Assembly (NCBI RefSeq): GCF_019492055.1
Contig: NZ_JAICBX010000001.1
Span: forward strand, 1,612,001-1,676,000
DNA from: Flavimaribacter sediminis
GTDB lineage: Bacteria; Pseudomonadota; Alphaproteobacteria; Rhizobiales; Rhizobiaceae
Direction of reading: 5' to 3'
Length of the DNA: 64,000 nt
The notes below the pieces were generated by a model, which had not been told where the DNA came from, did not search any database, and worked only from the letters and a program-made list of their open reading frames with translations. A program made the position numbers and the translations under genes. Every line of letters starts with the position of its first letter. Positions within the stretch are counted from its first letter, which is position 1. This document shows, in pieces, positions 1 through 9,143 of the stretch.

Positions 1-35
1 CGCTTAAACGGCAAACCCTGCGAGGGCAAAAAAGT

Positions 36-473
36 ATGTGCAACGCGACCGCCGCAGACAAGCAGGCTCTTGAGGAGGGCGAGGCTTTGACGCCGCGCTT
101 CGACGTCAATGGTCTGGTTACCGCCGTCGTCACCGACGCGGACGACGGAACAGTTTTGATGCTGGCGCATATGAATCGCGAAGCTCTGGACCTGACTATG
201 TCAACCGGAATCGCGCATTACTACAGTCGGTCGCGCAAGCAACTCTGGAAAAAGGGGGAAACCTCGGGAAATCTCCAGACGGTCACGGAAGCCAGGATCG
301 ATTGCGATCAGGACGCGATCTGGCTGAAGGTGCGGGTCGCCGGTTATTCAGCGACTTGTCATACGGGGCGGCGCAGTTGTTTTTATCGACGTATTGAGGC
401 GACTGATCATGGTCCCCTGCTCCGCTTGGATGAATCAAAGCCGCTTTTTGATCCGAGTAATGTTTACGGGTGA
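36..473 (+). CDS. hisI: Phosphoribosyl-AMP cyclohydrolase
   Basis: Cytosolic enzyme of histidine synthesis that opens the adenine ring of phosphoribosyl-AMP. The 145-residue protein carries the whole family core: WKKGETSGN at 71-79, the DCDQDA site (C90, D91, D93) that binds metal, and CHTGRRSCF with C108 and C115, the remaining zinc ligands. It is the stand-alone form, with no HisE domain fused to it. The ATG follows a GAGGG about ten bases upstream. The remaining his genes are not in this window, so it is not part of a his operon here. The next gene, a patatin-like lipase, lies about 150 bp downstream on the same strand and may share its transcript. Confidence 0.96.
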   Translation: MCNATAADKQALEEGEALTPRFDVNGLVTAVVTDADDGTVLMLAHMNREALDLTMSTGIAHYYSRSRKQLWKKGETSGNLQTVTEARIDCDQDAIWLKVRVAGYSATCHTGRRSCFYRRIEATDHGPLLRLDESKPLFDPSNVYG

Positions 474-624
474 CTTAGTCGGGAAACGATCTAATCGATA
501 ATTCTGCTGCTGGCGTATCAATTGCTATAGAAAAACTGATGTGGACTTCCGATATTGAAATTGTCCATATTTTGAACAGAAGTTTCCGCCGAGTATGCGG
601 CATGGCAATTCCACGGGGATAATC

Positions 625-1506
625 GTGCTGGACAAGACAGAAAAAGGATCGATTGCGCTTGCACTCGGTGGCGGGGCCGCTCGCGGCTGGGCCCATATCG
701 GCGTTCTGCGCGCTCTCGATGAGGCCGGAATCAAGGTCGGAATGGTGGCTGGCACTTCCATCGGCGCGCTTGTCGGAGGATGTTATCTTGCCGGCAAACT
801 CGACGAACTCGAAGAGTTTGCAAGAAGCCTGACCTTGCGCCGAATTGTCGCCCTGCTGGATTTTGCTGTTGGCGGAAGCGGCTTGTTTGCCGGTATGCGC
901 TTGAGCAAGCGGATGCGCCAGCATCTGGAAGGCATGGACATCGACGATCTGGACAGACCATTCGTTTCTGTCGCGACCGAGATCTCCACCGGACACGAAA
1001 TCTGGATACACAGCGGGTCTCTGGTCACCGCCATTCACGCGTCTTACGCATTGCCAGGTATTTTCGAACCAGTGCTGTGCAATGGCCGCACTCTGGTTGA
1101 CGGAGCTTTGGTCAATCCTGTGCCGGTTTCCGTTTGCCGCGCCCATGAAGCGCCGTTGGTGGTCGCCGTCAATCTCCAACAAGAACTCTATGGGCGGTCA
1201 GCCGTCATCAAACATCATGCGTCGGAAGTTTTGGAAAAAGGCGCAATGCAGATCGACAAGACCGATCGTAAAAAAGCCCGAAAAATTGGAATGACCAATG
1301 TCATGGTCGAATCCTACAACATTATTCAGGATCGCATTGCGCGGGCGCGGCTTGCCGGTGATCCGCCCGACCTGCTTCTTCTCCCAAAATTGGGCGAGAT
1401 CGGACTCGCTGATTTCCATCGCGCATCGGATGCGATCGATCGCGGCTACGAGGAAGCTAAAGCGCGTATGGCCGAATTGCGGAGGCTTTGTGAAGTTCTC
1501 GTCTGA
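625..1506 (+). CDS. Patatin-like phospholipase family protein
   Basis: A probable serine lipid acyl hydrolase of the bacterial patatin/RssA type. With the start chosen here (293 residues) it shows the oxyanion loop GGGAARG at 15-21, the nucleophile motif GTSIG at 43-47 with S45, and the DGA motif at 159-161 with D159, which complete the Ser-Asp dyad. There is no signal peptide or membrane segment, so it is probably cytosolic or peripheral. I chose GTG at 625 because GGGG lies seven bases upstream; an in-frame ATG at 595 would add ten residues but has a poor ribosome binding site. The natural lipid substrate cannot be told from sequence. Confidence 0.88.
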   Translation: MLDKTEKGSIALALGGGAARGWAHIGVLRALDEAGIKVGMVAGTSIGALVGGCYLAGKLDELEEFARSLTLRRIVALLDFAVGGSGLFAGMRLSKRMRQHLEGMDIDDLDRPFVSVATEISTGHEIWIHSGSLVTAIHASYALPGIFEPVLCNGRTLVDGALVNPVPVSVCRAHEAPLVVAVNLQQELYGRSAVIKHHASEVLEKGAMQIDKTDRKKARKIGMTNVMVESYNIIQDRIARARLAGDPPDLLLLPKLGEIGLADFHRASDAIDRGYEEAKARMAELRRLCEVLV

Positions 1507-1548
1507 ACACGATTGCAAAGCCAGGCCTCAGCATCACAAGCCAGGCGA

Positions 1549-1902
1549 TCAGGACATTGCGAAAAGACCGCCAAACAACACGACCTCAGCAACGATAATT
1601 CCGACAATCATCCTCTGACGGGACAGCAGAAATGCTGAAAAGCCTATGGCGCATGCGCTGATGCGAAGCCATACAGGCGTCGTCGACAGGGCCCCGGATG
1701 GATAAAGAACCATTTGTGCGATGACTGCGGCTACCAGCGCCGTGGCGATCGACCGCACCAGGTACATGACTTCTGAATCATTGCTCAGCCGATTCCCAAT
1801 GAGAACTCCCAACCAGCGCCAGACATCGGTTACGAGCCATCCGGCGATCAGGATGTAGAGATAGGTCCAGTACCCATTGTCAAAGAGACTGTCAGGACTC
1901 AT
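1549..1902 (-). CDS. azlD: AzlD family branched-chain amino acid export subunit
   Basis: A small hydrophobic protein of about 117 residues with roughly four membrane segments, matching the AzlD family, the small partner of AzlC. In characterised relatives AzlC and AzlD together export branched-chain amino acids or analogues. The ATG at 1902 is preferred over an upstream in-frame start because it gives the 11-bp overlap with the end of azlC that is typical of this translationally coupled pair. The gene ends 42 bp from the convergent patatin gene. The substrate is inferred from the family only. Confidence 0.82.
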   Translation of the reverse strand: MSPDSLFDNGYWTYLYILIAGWLVTDVWRWLGVLIGNRLSNDSEVMYLVRSIATALVAAVIAQMVLYPSGALSTTPVWLRISACAIGFSAFLLSRQRMIVGIIVAEVVLFGGLFAMS

Positions 1903-2632
1903 CAGCGCCTCTGAATTTGCGAATCGTTCTTTCCAGTGCGAAGGCGACAATGCCGCCGGCAATGCCGGCGACCAGGATCGAATACCCTGGTGTAAGATGG
2001 TGGAAAATCGGCCCCAGTATTAGCCCGGCCACCATCGCGAAATAGACTTCCGGGGTGCGGGCGGAAGCCCATATGGAGGTAATAAAATAGATCGGCGTCA
2101 GGAAGAACAGCGCGCCCGCCACCATTTCCGGTAATCTGTCGATAACGCCATAGAGCACAGCGACCAGAACGACATTGGCACAGGTCATGGTTATTCCGAA
2201 ACCGGCAAAGAAAGGCAGTCGTCCATTTTCCGGAATATCGCGGACATTCTGCATGGTATAGACCCACGTGGTAACCGCAATGAAATGAGAGAGAAACAGA
2301 AGCTTCCACGTCGGCGTCGACTTGCTTCGTATTTCCGGTATCAGCACGGTCACCATCGGCATTAGCCGCATCGAAGATAGTCCGACGGCGATTGCGGCAG
2401 CCGGCAGCGACGCGCCTGCGATCATCGCCCCGATCAGTATCAGTTGTCCCGGCAATGCCCACATCATTCCCGTCATGAAGGCGACCTGGACCATAGGCAC
2501 GCCCGTTTCATATGAAAATGAACAGAACCCGACGAACGCGCCCATCAGAATGAAGGCGGGTATGGATATGATTCCCGCAGCGCCTCTCAGAAACCATTGC
2601 AATGAAGATTTTTCGCTGTCGACGCGTTTCAC
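1892..2632 (-). CDS. azlC: AzlC family branched-chain amino acid permease subunit
   Basis: A 246-residue polytopic inner-membrane protein of the AzlC family, the larger half of an AzlCD branched-chain amino acid exporter. Several long hydrophobic stretches are visible (for example residues about 20-42, 58-82, 140-162 and 168-190), and the segment SMRLMPMVTVLIPE is family-like. The start is GTG at 2632, with AGGG about a dozen bases upstream. Only 16 bp separate it from the end of the HEAT-repeat gene, so azlC and azlD may be transcribed from the clp run; no terminator is visible in that gap. Whether this is functional or just tight packing is unknown. Confidence 0.85.
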   Translation of the reverse strand: MKRVDSEKSSLQWFLRGAAGIISIPAFILMGAFVGFCSFSYETGVPMVQVAFMTGMMWALPGQLILIGAMIAGASLPAAAIAVGLSSMRLMPMVTVLIPEIRSKSTPTWKLLFLSHFIAVTTWVYTMQNVRDIPENGRLPFFAGFGITMTCANVVLVAVLYGVIDRLPEMVAGALFFLTPIYFITSIWASARTPEVYFAMVAGLILGPIFHHLTPGYSILVAGIAGGIVAFALERTIRKFRGADES

Positions 2633-2648
2633 TTTTGCAAAGCCCTGA

Positions 2649-3188
2649 TCACGACATAGTGGCCTGTGCTAACCTCGCGCTTAGCCGACGCGCGCGGGCC
2701 GCGAGCGCCTTGCGCTTGCTGGTGAGCGCTGAATCAAGATGGGTTTTGGCGCGTTGTGCGTCGATGCGTCCGGACATTGCTAGGTCCACGATTGCCTGCA
2801 GACTGCAGGCTGCAACGATGGACCACTCACTCGCAATGTTTCTTTCGAGCGTTCTCACCAACGCCTCCACCTGGAAATCCGACAAATTGACTCTAACGAG
2901 TATCTTGGGCAATTGCTCTCCGATCTCCCACTGCTTCAGACGGGCAAGACGTTCAAGCAGGAAATCGCAAAAGGGTTCAAAGAGTTCGGGACGTTGCTCG
3001 CCAACGCGCATCAATGCGTGCGCTGCATGCGACACCACCCCGGGGTCCGGGTCATCAAGACACTCCAGAACCGCCCCAAGGACTTTGGAATCGGAGAGCG
3101 CCATTGCGGCGACAGTTTCACTGGGGGCAGTTTCCCGGCGATCGCCCTCGTGCAGGCGATCGCGGATGCTTGCCTCGACCGCATCCAC
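2649..3188 (-). CDS. HEAT-repeat protein encoded directly after clpA
   Basis: A 179-residue all-helical protein with HEAT-like pairs of helices, for example DPDPGVVSHAAHALMRVGE near residues 46-64, a fold that usually binds other proteins. No catalytic motif, signal peptide or membrane segment is seen. The C-terminus is strongly basic (KRKALAARARRLSARL). The start is GTG at 3188, only two bases after the clpA stop codon, so it is almost certainly translated from the clpA message. That position makes a role with ClpA (adaptor or regulator) reasonable, but this is inference from neighbourhood. I do not recognise a named family beyond HEAT repeats. Confidence 0.8.
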   Translation of the reverse strand: MDAVEASIRDRLHEGDRRETAPSETVAAMALSDSKVLGAVLECLDDPDPGVVSHAAHALMRVGEQRPELFEPFCDFLLERLARLKQWEIGEQLPKILVRVNLSDFQVEALVRTLERNIASEWSIVAACSLQAIVDLAMSGRIDAQRAKTHLDSALTSKRKALAARARRLSARLAQATMS

Positions 3189-3190
3189 TA

Positions 3191-5674
3191 TCAGGACTTG
3201 CGAGGTACTTTTGGAACGGTGCTCGTTGCCTTTTTTCGCGCTGTCGATCCGCCCGGTTCCGGCTTGTCGTCTGCAGCGCCATCGCCAGCTTTGCTGGCAG
3301 ATGACGCCTTGGCCTTCGCCGCCGTTTTCCTCGGCTGCGATGAAGTTTTGTTCTTGGGCTTTGCCGGTGGCTTGTCCGGGATGGCTTCAAGAGCAAGACC
3401 TGTGGAACCATCGTCGCGCGTCTCAACGGATACTTTCACCGTTCCTCCGCGCTTCAGCTTGCCAAACAGCACTTCGTCTGCAAGCTTTTTCTTGATGTGT
3501 TCCTGTATGACGCGGGCAAGCGGACGGGCGCCCATTTGTTCGTCATAACCCTTGTCGGCCAGCCAACCGACAGCGTCGTCCGTCAGTTCGAATGTCACGC
3601 CGCGTTCGGCAAGTTGCGCTTCCAGTTGCATGACGAATTTCTGGACGACCTGATGGATGACTGGCGTAGGCAGCGATCCGAACGGAATGATCGCATCAAG
3701 GCGGTTTCTGAATTCCGGAGTGAACATCCGGTTGATGGCCTCGATATCGTCGCCTTCACGCTTTGAGGAACCGAAACCGATCGCAGCCTTGGCCAGATCG
3801 GATGCGCCGGCATTGGTCGTCATGATCAGAATGACGTTGCGGAAATCGATCTGCTTGCCGTTGTGATCCGTCAGTTTGCCGTGATCCATGACCTGCAGCA
3901 AAATATTGAACAGATCTGGATGGGCCTTTTCGATTTCGTCGAGAAGCAACACGCAATGCGGATGCTGGTCCACGCCATCGGTCAACAGACCACCCTGATC
4001 AAATCCAACATACCCGGGAGGCGCGCCCAACAGACGCGAAACCGTGTGCCGCTCCATATATTCCGACATGTCGAACCGCAGCAGCTCTACGCCAAGTGAA
4101 CTGGCAAGTTGGCGGGCGACCTCGGTTTTTCCAACACCCGTGGGACCAGAGAACAGATAGCTGCCGATTGGCTTGTCCGGTTCCCTCAGCCCTGCCCTGG
4201 CGAGCTTGATCGCTGAGGAGAGCGCTTCGATAGCGCTGTCCTGGCCGTAAACGACGCTTCGCAGTTCCTTGTCGAGGTTGGCAAGAACATGCTTGTCATC
4301 CTTGGAGACAGATTTCGGCGGAATGCGCGCCATCGTCGCGATCGTCGATTCGATCTCCTTGTTTGTGATCATCTTCCGACGCTTGTTTTCTTCAATCAGC
4401 ATCTGGGAAGCGCCGGTTTCGTCTATCACGTCAATCGCCTTGTCCGGCAATTTTCGGTCGCTGATATAACGTGCAGACAATTCCACGGCCGCCTTGATTG
4501 CGCCGGAACTGTATTTGACCCTGTGATAGTCCTCGTAATACGGCTTCAACCCCTCCAGTATCTCGATGGCGTCGTCGATACTGGGTTCGTTGACGTCGAT
4601 TTTCTGGAACCGACGCACGAGAGCCCGGTCCTTCTCAAAGAACTGGCGAAATTCCTTGTATGTCGTCGATCCAATGCAACGAATCGAACCGGAAGAAAGA
4701 GCCGGCTTCAACAGATTGGAAGCGTCCATCGCGCCGCCCGACGTCGCGCCGGCGCCAATGACGGTGTGAATCTCGTCGATGAATAATACAGCGCCCTCGG
4801 TCTGTTCGAGTTCCTTGACAACCTGTTTTAACCGCTCCTCGAAATCACCACGATATCGCGTGCCGGCCAACAACGCGCCCATGTCGAGCGCATAGATGGT
4901 AGAGTCCAGAAGCACTTCGGGCACATCGCCGTGAATAATGCGACGAGCCAGCCCTTCGGCGATCGCGGTTTTTCCAACGCCCGGATCCCCGACATAGAGC
5001 GGGTTGTTTTTCGATCTGCGGCACAGAATCTGGATCGTGCGATTTACTTCCTTTTCACGACCGATCAGCGGATCGACCTTGCCGTCGCGAGCCTTCTGGT
5101 TGAGATCGACGCAATAAGCGGTCAATGCATCCTGGTTCTTCTGCTTCGTCGTTTCCTCGGAATCCGACGATGAGCTTTGATTTTCGGCTTCTGATTCTTC
5201 GGCGCCGCGGACAGCGCGGGTATCCGACGCTCCGGGCCTCTTTGCGATCCCGTGAGATATAAAGTTGACCGCATCGTAGCGTGTCATTTCCTGTTCTTGA
5301 AGGAAATAAGCAGCGTGGCTTTCTCGCTCTGCAAAGATTGCAACGAGCACACTGGCGCCCGTCACCTCCTCACGACCAGATGATTGAACGTGAATGACCG
5401 CCCGCTGGATGACGCGCTGGAATCCGGACGTCGGCTTCGAATCTTCGTCATACCCCGTGACGAGGTTATGCAACTCGTTATCTATATATTCAGTGATGGT
5501 GGAGCGCAGAGCTTCGAGATTGACGCCGCAGGCTCTCATTACCGCTGCTGCGTCCTGATCGTCCATCAGCGCCAGCAAGAGATGTTCCAGTGTTGCGTAC
5601 TCGTGATGACGATCATTCGCGAAGGTCAACGCCTGATGCAGTGCTTTTTCCAGACTCTGAGAAAATGTCGGCAC
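3191..5674 (-). CDS. clpA: ATP-dependent Clp protease ATP-binding subunit ClpA
   Basis: The AAA+ unfoldase that feeds substrates to ClpP in the cytosol. Domains in order: Clp N-domain repeats (about 1-145), a charged linker rich in Ser and Glu (about 150-180), AAA module 1 with Walker A GDPGVGKT at 229-236 and Walker B LFIDE near 297-301, and AAA module 2 with GPTGVGKT at 510-517 and the ClpP-docking IGF loop at 632-634. ClpB's long middle coiled coil is absent, which separates it from the disaggregase. At 827 residues it is longer than E. coli ClpA (758) because of a Lys/Ala/Pro/Ser-rich tail from about residue 767, as seen in rhizobial ClpA. clpS lies 10 bp upstream. Confidence 0.97.
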   Translation of the reverse strand: MPTFSQSLEKALHQALTFANDRHHEYATLEHLLLALMDDQDAAAVMRACGVNLEALRSTITEYIDNELHNLVTGYDEDSKPTSGFQRVIQRAVIHVQSSGREEVTGASVLVAIFAERESHAAYFLQEQEMTRYDAVNFISHGIAKRPGASDTRAVRGAEESEAENQSSSSDSEETTKQKNQDALTAYCVDLNQKARDGKVDPLIGREKEVNRTIQILCRRSKNNPLYVGDPGVGKTAIAEGLARRIIHGDVPEVLLDSTIYALDMGALLAGTRYRGDFEERLKQVVKELEQTEGAVLFIDEIHTVIGAGATSGGAMDASNLLKPALSSGSIRCIGSTTYKEFRQFFEKDRALVRRFQKIDVNEPSIDDAIEILEGLKPYYEDYHRVKYSSGAIKAAVELSARYISDRKLPDKAIDVIDETGASQMLIEENKRRKMITNKEIESTIATMARIPPKSVSKDDKHVLANLDKELRSVVYGQDSAIEALSSAIKLARAGLREPDKPIGSYLFSGPTGVGKTEVARQLASSLGVELLRFDMSEYMERHTVSRLLGAPPGYVGFDQGGLLTDGVDQHPHCVLLLDEIEKAHPDLFNILLQVMDHGKLTDHNGKQIDFRNVILIMTTNAGASDLAKAAIGFGSSKREGDDIEAINRMFTPEFRNRLDAIIPFGSLPTPVIHQVVQKFVMQLEAQLAERGVTFELTDDAVGWLADKGYDEQMGARPLARVIQEHIKKKLADEVLFGKLKRGGTVKVSVETRDDGSTGLALEAIPDKPPAKPKNKTSSQPRKTAAKAKASSASKAGDGAADDKPEPGGSTARKKATSTVPKVPRKS

Positions 5675-5684
5675 TACCGTATCC

Positions 5685-6041
5685 TCATTTCTTTTCCATT
5701 ACACATTGTAACGGGTGCTGGTTCTGTCGGGCAAAATCCATGACCTGAGTAACTTTGGTTTCTGCCACCTCATATGTAAAGACCCCACATTCACCAACAC
5801 CGTGATTGTGAACATGAAGCATGATCCGGGTGGCTGCTTCGCGATCTTTGAAAAAGAAACGCTCCAGCACATGAACTACGAATTCCATGGGCGTGTAATC
5901 GTCATTGAGCAATAGAACGCGATACAGACTCGGCTTTTTGAGTTTCTTGCGGGTACGCGTGATGACGGAGACGCCGTTACCTTTTCCGTCTTCGTTGTCA
6001 TCTTTGTTCTTGTCACCTGCGCGGGCAGGATGCGCCGACAT
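5685..6041 (-). CDS. clpS: ClpS adaptor for the N-degron pathway
   Basis: The small adaptor that recognises destabilising N-terminal residues and delivers those proteins to ClpA. The 118-residue protein has a disordered charged N-terminal part (about 1-35) and then the ClpS core: [20 protein letters not shown], in which N and D of the NDD segment bind the substrate alpha-amino group, and the [14 protein letters not shown] segment. I chose ATG at 6041 because GAGAAA precedes it; an upstream in-frame start at 6077 lacks such a site. It stands 10 bp before clpA and is surely co-transcribed. The promoter must lie in the 6042-6300 region. Confidence 0.95.
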   Translation of the reverse strand: MSAHPARAGDKNKDDNEDGKGNGVSVITRTRKKLKKPSLYRVLLLNDDYTPMEFVVHVLERFFFKDREAATRIMLHVHNHGVGECGVFTYEVAETKVTQVMDFARQNQHPLQCVMEKK

Positions 6042-6102
6042 TAGTTTTTCTCGTCCGATTCTGTTTTGCCTAGTCACGCGGTTACCTTGGGCATGAACTC
6101 CA

Positions 6103-6114
6103 ACACAATTGTGT
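6103..6114. promoter_or_regulatory. Palindrome ACACAATTGTGT upstream of clpS
   Basis: A perfect 12-bp palindrome about 60 bp upstream of the clpS start. The 12-mer CAACACAATTGT that contains most of it occurs again at 6861-6872, in the promoter region between the phasin and the dacC-like gene. It could be an operator, but no regulator is identified and a short AT-centred palindrome can arise by chance. Confidence 0.25.
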
Positions 6115-6242
6115 CCTTTATCTAGTCTTTTTCAATATGGTTTTCAGCCCTGGCGCCGGCAAATTTCAAATTTCCTGCAATCAGTCCTTCATGTTCCCGC
6201 GAGTTCGAGGCCGTAATGTCACAAACGCAAAGCTCAAGAGAC

Positions 6243-6271
6243 AAAAAACCCGGCCGCGTTATGCCGCCGGG
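6243..6271 (-). terminator. Rho-independent terminator of the phasin gene
   Basis: On the minus strand a GC-rich hairpin (CCCGGC at 6271-6266 pairing with GCCGGG at 6254-6249) is followed by six T residues (6248-6243). It lies about 40 bp after the phasin stop codon and fits a classic intrinsic terminator. Confidence 0.85.
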
Positions 6272-6309
6272 TCAAGCAGAATAATTTGCAGTCTGATGGC
6301 GAACCTCGA

Positions 6310-6660
6310 TCAGGCCGCCTTCTTGGTAGCAGGCGGCGTGGCTGCAGCGACTGCGGACTCGTATGGCTCGTAGGCCTTCCGTGCGAGTTCCATGCACATC
6401 TCGCTCATTTTCGTCGCTTCCGCCATGAATTCCTCATAGGCGTTTTTTGCGTAGTCGCTCTGGATTTCGAAAGCCTTGTCGAAGCTTTTCGCCGCCATGA
6501 GTTTCTCAAATGCAGCGGAATTACCTTCGTAGGTTTTTTTGGAGTAATCTGACATTTCGGTGGCCAGCGCCTGGAGGGCCTGAGCCGTCGCCGAGTAATT
6601 TGTCAGCATGTTGTCCATCATTTCTTTGCCCATTTTGCTGGCGTCGTCATAAGAAAACAT
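6310..6660 (-). CDS. Phasin family protein (PHA granule associated)
   Basis: A 116-residue amphipathic helical protein of the phasin family, which coats polyhydroxyalkanoate granules. The sequence is rich in Ala, Met, Lys and Glu with the pattern ALQALATEMSDYSKKTYE and the aromatic-spaced helices typical of Phasin_2-type proteins; it ends in an Ala/Pro/Lys-rich tail. There is no signal peptide or membrane segment. ATG at 6660 is preferred to the in-frame start at 6735 because AGGA lies seven bases before it. It is monocistronic, with its own terminator, and PhaC is encoded 56 kb away at the window's end. Some small phasin-like proteins have other roles, so granule binding is inferred. Confidence 0.82.
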   Translation of the reverse strand: MFSYDDASKMGKEMMDNMLTNYSATAQALQALATEMSDYSKKTYEGNSAAFEKLMAAKSFDKAFEIQSDYAKNAYEEFMAEATKMSEMCMELARKAYEPYESAVAAATPPATKKAA

Positions 6661-6943
6661 GGTGTATCCTACTTGTAGTATTGTGGGGGGCTGGGTTAGA
6701 CCTTGGGGCATACGGAGTGCGCCGGTCACATTCATTTTTAGTTGCGCCGCACAATTTTGTCAATATTTTTTGTGCAGTGCAGCGTTTGTCGGTATCGTCT
6801 CTGTCGGTGAAAAGGAATCGGAAACCATAAACGGATTGGTAACGCTACTTGCCTAAACTGCAACACAATTGTCGGATCAAGAAACGCCTCGGCAGGCCTT
6901 TTGGATCCGTATGTGTGCAGCGTAAATATATTGGACCGAAGCA

Positions 6944-8362
6944 GTGACAAAGACACAGTTCCATCTCGCCAATCCGGTTTCTACGAGAATCGCCAAAATC
7001 CTGTTGCTCGCGTTCGTCGCTCTTGCGATGACCCATACAGGACAGGCAACGGCCAATTCAAAGTACGCCGGCATCGTTGTCGACGCGAAAACTGGCAAGA
7101 CACTCTATTCATCGAGTGCTGACAGCTATCGGTATCCTGCTTCGCTTACAAAGATGATGACGCTTTATTTGATGTTCGAGGCGATCGAACAGGGGCGGAT
7201 AACAAAAGGCACGCGCATTCGCGTATCTTCAAAGGCTGCAGCCGAACCGCCCTCCAAACTCGGACTTTCTGCGGGCAGTACAATTACGGCCGAACAGGCG
7301 ATCTACGCGCTGGTCACAAAATCCGCCAATGACGTATCTACGGCCGTCGCCGAGCATCTTGGCGGCTCGGAGGCTGAGTTCGCCCGGCAGATGACGCAAA
7401 AGGCGCGCTCGCTCGGCATGACGAAGACCACCTTCAGGAATGCGCACGGTCTTCCCAACACAGCTCAGAAGACAACAGCGCGCGACATGGCGCGTCTTGG
7501 CATTGCTCTTCGTGAGCACTTCCCGAAGGAATACAAGTATTTTTCTACCCGCAGTTTCCGTTTCGGCAAAGCGACCTACGGAAATCACAACCGACTGCTT
7601 GGAGCCGTTAAAGGCGTCGATGGCATCAAAACCGGTTACACTCGTGCATCGGGTTTCAATCTGGTAAGTTCCGTTAATACGAATGGCAGGCAGATTGTCG
7701 CCGTCGTAATGGGCGGCAAGACCGGAGCCAGTCGCAACGCCCAGATGCAGAAGCTCATTTCGCAGTATCTGAACAAGGCCTCGAAGCGTGGTCCAGGCAA
7801 TCTGGTGGCGAAGACGACGTCCCCATACTATATCGCGCTACCCGAGATCGGCCCGGTGCCCAAAGCTCGCGATTTCTCAGAGCTGCGCGTAGCGCTCGCC
7901 TATTCCAACCAGCAGAAAGTCAGCGAATTTCCGATACCGGTAGCAAAACCGGTCATCGGCAAGGCTGCGCTGATTGATCAGCTGAACCAGCAGCGCGCCG
8001 CTGTTGTTCCAGTCGGCCGTCCGGAAACCTCCGTAGTCGTTGCGGAAATGCAGCATGACACGACGATCGGCGAAGGCGATGTGGATGAAATCGTGACGTC
8101 CAGCACGGCTGCGCCGTCCGGTTGGGTTGTGCAGATCGGCGCTACGCCGGATCGCGCAGAAGCCGAATCAATGCTTCAGGAGGCGAAATCCAAAACTGGT
8201 GGCCTCATTTCAAATGCACGCCCCTTCACCGTGGTGACCAACCAAAATGGAGAGCAGTTGCATCGGGCTCGATTCGCAGGATTTGACGGCAAGTCCGAAG
8301 CATGGAGCGCTTGTAATCAGTTGAAGAAAAACGGTTACGGTTGCTGGGCTACACAACAGTAA
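6944..8362 (+). CDS. D-alanyl-D-alanine carboxypeptidase with C-terminal SPOR domain
   Basis: A penicillin-binding protein that trims the terminal D-Ala of peptidoglycan stem peptides in the periplasm. An N-terminal signal peptide (hydrophobic about 17-30) is followed by the three active-site motifs of the S11 family: SLTK at 67-70 with nucleophile S67, SAN at 127-129 and KTG at 229-231. After a linker, residues about 390-472 form a SPOR domain (WVVQIGATPDRAEAESML), which binds denuded glycan at the division septum. The usual C-terminal membrane anchor of DacA/DacC is missing, so the SPOR domain probably does the targeting. It is divergent from the phasin gene with about 280 bp between them. 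Confidence 0.93.
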   Translation: MTKTQFHLANPVSTRIAKILLLAFVALAMTHTGQATANSKYAGIVVDAKTGKTLYSSSADSYRYPASLTKMMTLYLMFEAIEQGRITKGTRIRVSSKAAAEPPSKLGLSAGSTITAEQAIYALVTKSANDVSTAVAEHLGGSEAEFARQMTQKARSLGMTKTTFRNAHGLPNTAQKTTARDMARLGIALREHFPKEYKYFSTRSFRFGKATYGNHNRLLGAVKGVDGIKTGYTRASGFNLVSSVNTNGRQIVAVVMGGKTGASRNAQMQKLISQYLNKASKRGPGNLVAKTTSPYYIALPEIGPVPKARDFSELRVALAYSNQQKVSEFPIPVAKPVIGKAALIDQLNQQRAAVVPVGRPETSVVVAEMQHDTTIGEGDVDEIVTSSTAAPSGWVVQIGATPDRAEAESMLQEAKSKTGGLISNARPFTVVTNQNGEQLHRARFAGFDGKSEAWSACNQLKKNGYGCWATQQ

Positions 8363-8435
8363 GTTAGGCCAGGAAATAAGGGCGCTTTAACCGTCAGTTC
8401 ATATCCTCTGAAATAGTATTTGCGTAGTGGGGATT

Positions 8436-9137
8436 TTACCTATGTCGACTCAACAGAATATCCTTGGCCTCGTTGATGCGGGCCGCGAGAAAAACAGAAC
8501 CTCCGGCATCGGGATGAACGCGTTTCATCAGGCTGCGATGCGCCTCGCGGATTTCAGACTCCGTCGCTCCAACCGAAAGACCAAGGACCTCGTACGCTTC
8601 CTCCTCAGTCATGGAGCCCGAAGCTGGCGGAGCTCGCAACCCTTCGTCCATGTCCGGGTCAAGGTCGTCACGCCAGGCGGGTTCTCTGCGGTCAAGATAC
8701 GCCTCTAGGACCTGAACTGATTCCGGGTCGGGTTCCAGTTCACGAATCAAGACATACAAATCTTCCTTTTTCATGTCTGCCAGAAACTGCCCTTCATAAC
8801 GGCCGGCAAGGACGAGGCCGTTCATTTCCCCGGTATCAAGGTCCAGTTCCATTTCCAGCGCTGCGGTTCGAACCCGTGATTTTCGGTTTCCGCGGCTCCC
8901 AGGCGTCGTACGCGCGCGCATTCTGGCGCGGGTAAACATTGCAAGAGCCAGTGACATAAGTCCAAATCCAAAAGCCCCTCTCCCGGTGATTGTCAAAATC
9001 AGACCAAATATGCCTAGGGCTACTGGCGCGGACATACGAAGCGTCGAGGCAATCTGACGCGCATCAAGACGCAAGAGGGCCATGCCTATGCCGCCCAAAA
9101 GCAAAGCAAACAATGCAAGATAGATAAATACCGTCAT
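8436..9137 (-). CDS. Membrane-anchored J-domain protein
   Basis: A 233-residue protein with two hydrophobic segments at the N-terminus (about 3-22 and 37-66), a basic stretch (about 69-90), a middle region and a C-terminal J domain at about 178-233 that includes the HPD motif at 208-210 (RVHPDAGG). J domains stimulate the ATPase of DnaK-type chaperones, so this protein should recruit Hsp70 to the inner membrane. The C-terminal placement resembles mitochondrial Tim14/Pam18 and bacterial DjlC-like proteins rather than DnaJ. It begins six bases after the VWA gene ends, so the two are very likely co-translated. Confidence 0.85.
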   Translation of the reverse strand: MTVFIYLALFALLLGGIGMALLRLDARQIASTLRMSAPVALGIFGLILTITGRGAFGFGLMSLALAMFTRARMRARTTPGSRGNRKSRVRTAALEMELDLDTGEMNGLVLAGRYEGQFLADMKKEDLYVLIRELEPDPESVQVLEAYLDRREPAWRDDLDPDMDEGLRAPPASGSMTEEEAYEVLGLSVGATESEIREAHRSLMKRVHPDAGGSVFLAARINEAKDILLSRHR

Positions 9138-9143
9138 GGATAT

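Noticed and set aside
1-35. End of an upstream folE gene
   Set aside because: folE often precedes hisI in rhizobia, but 35 bases are too few and show no recognisable folE C-terminus.
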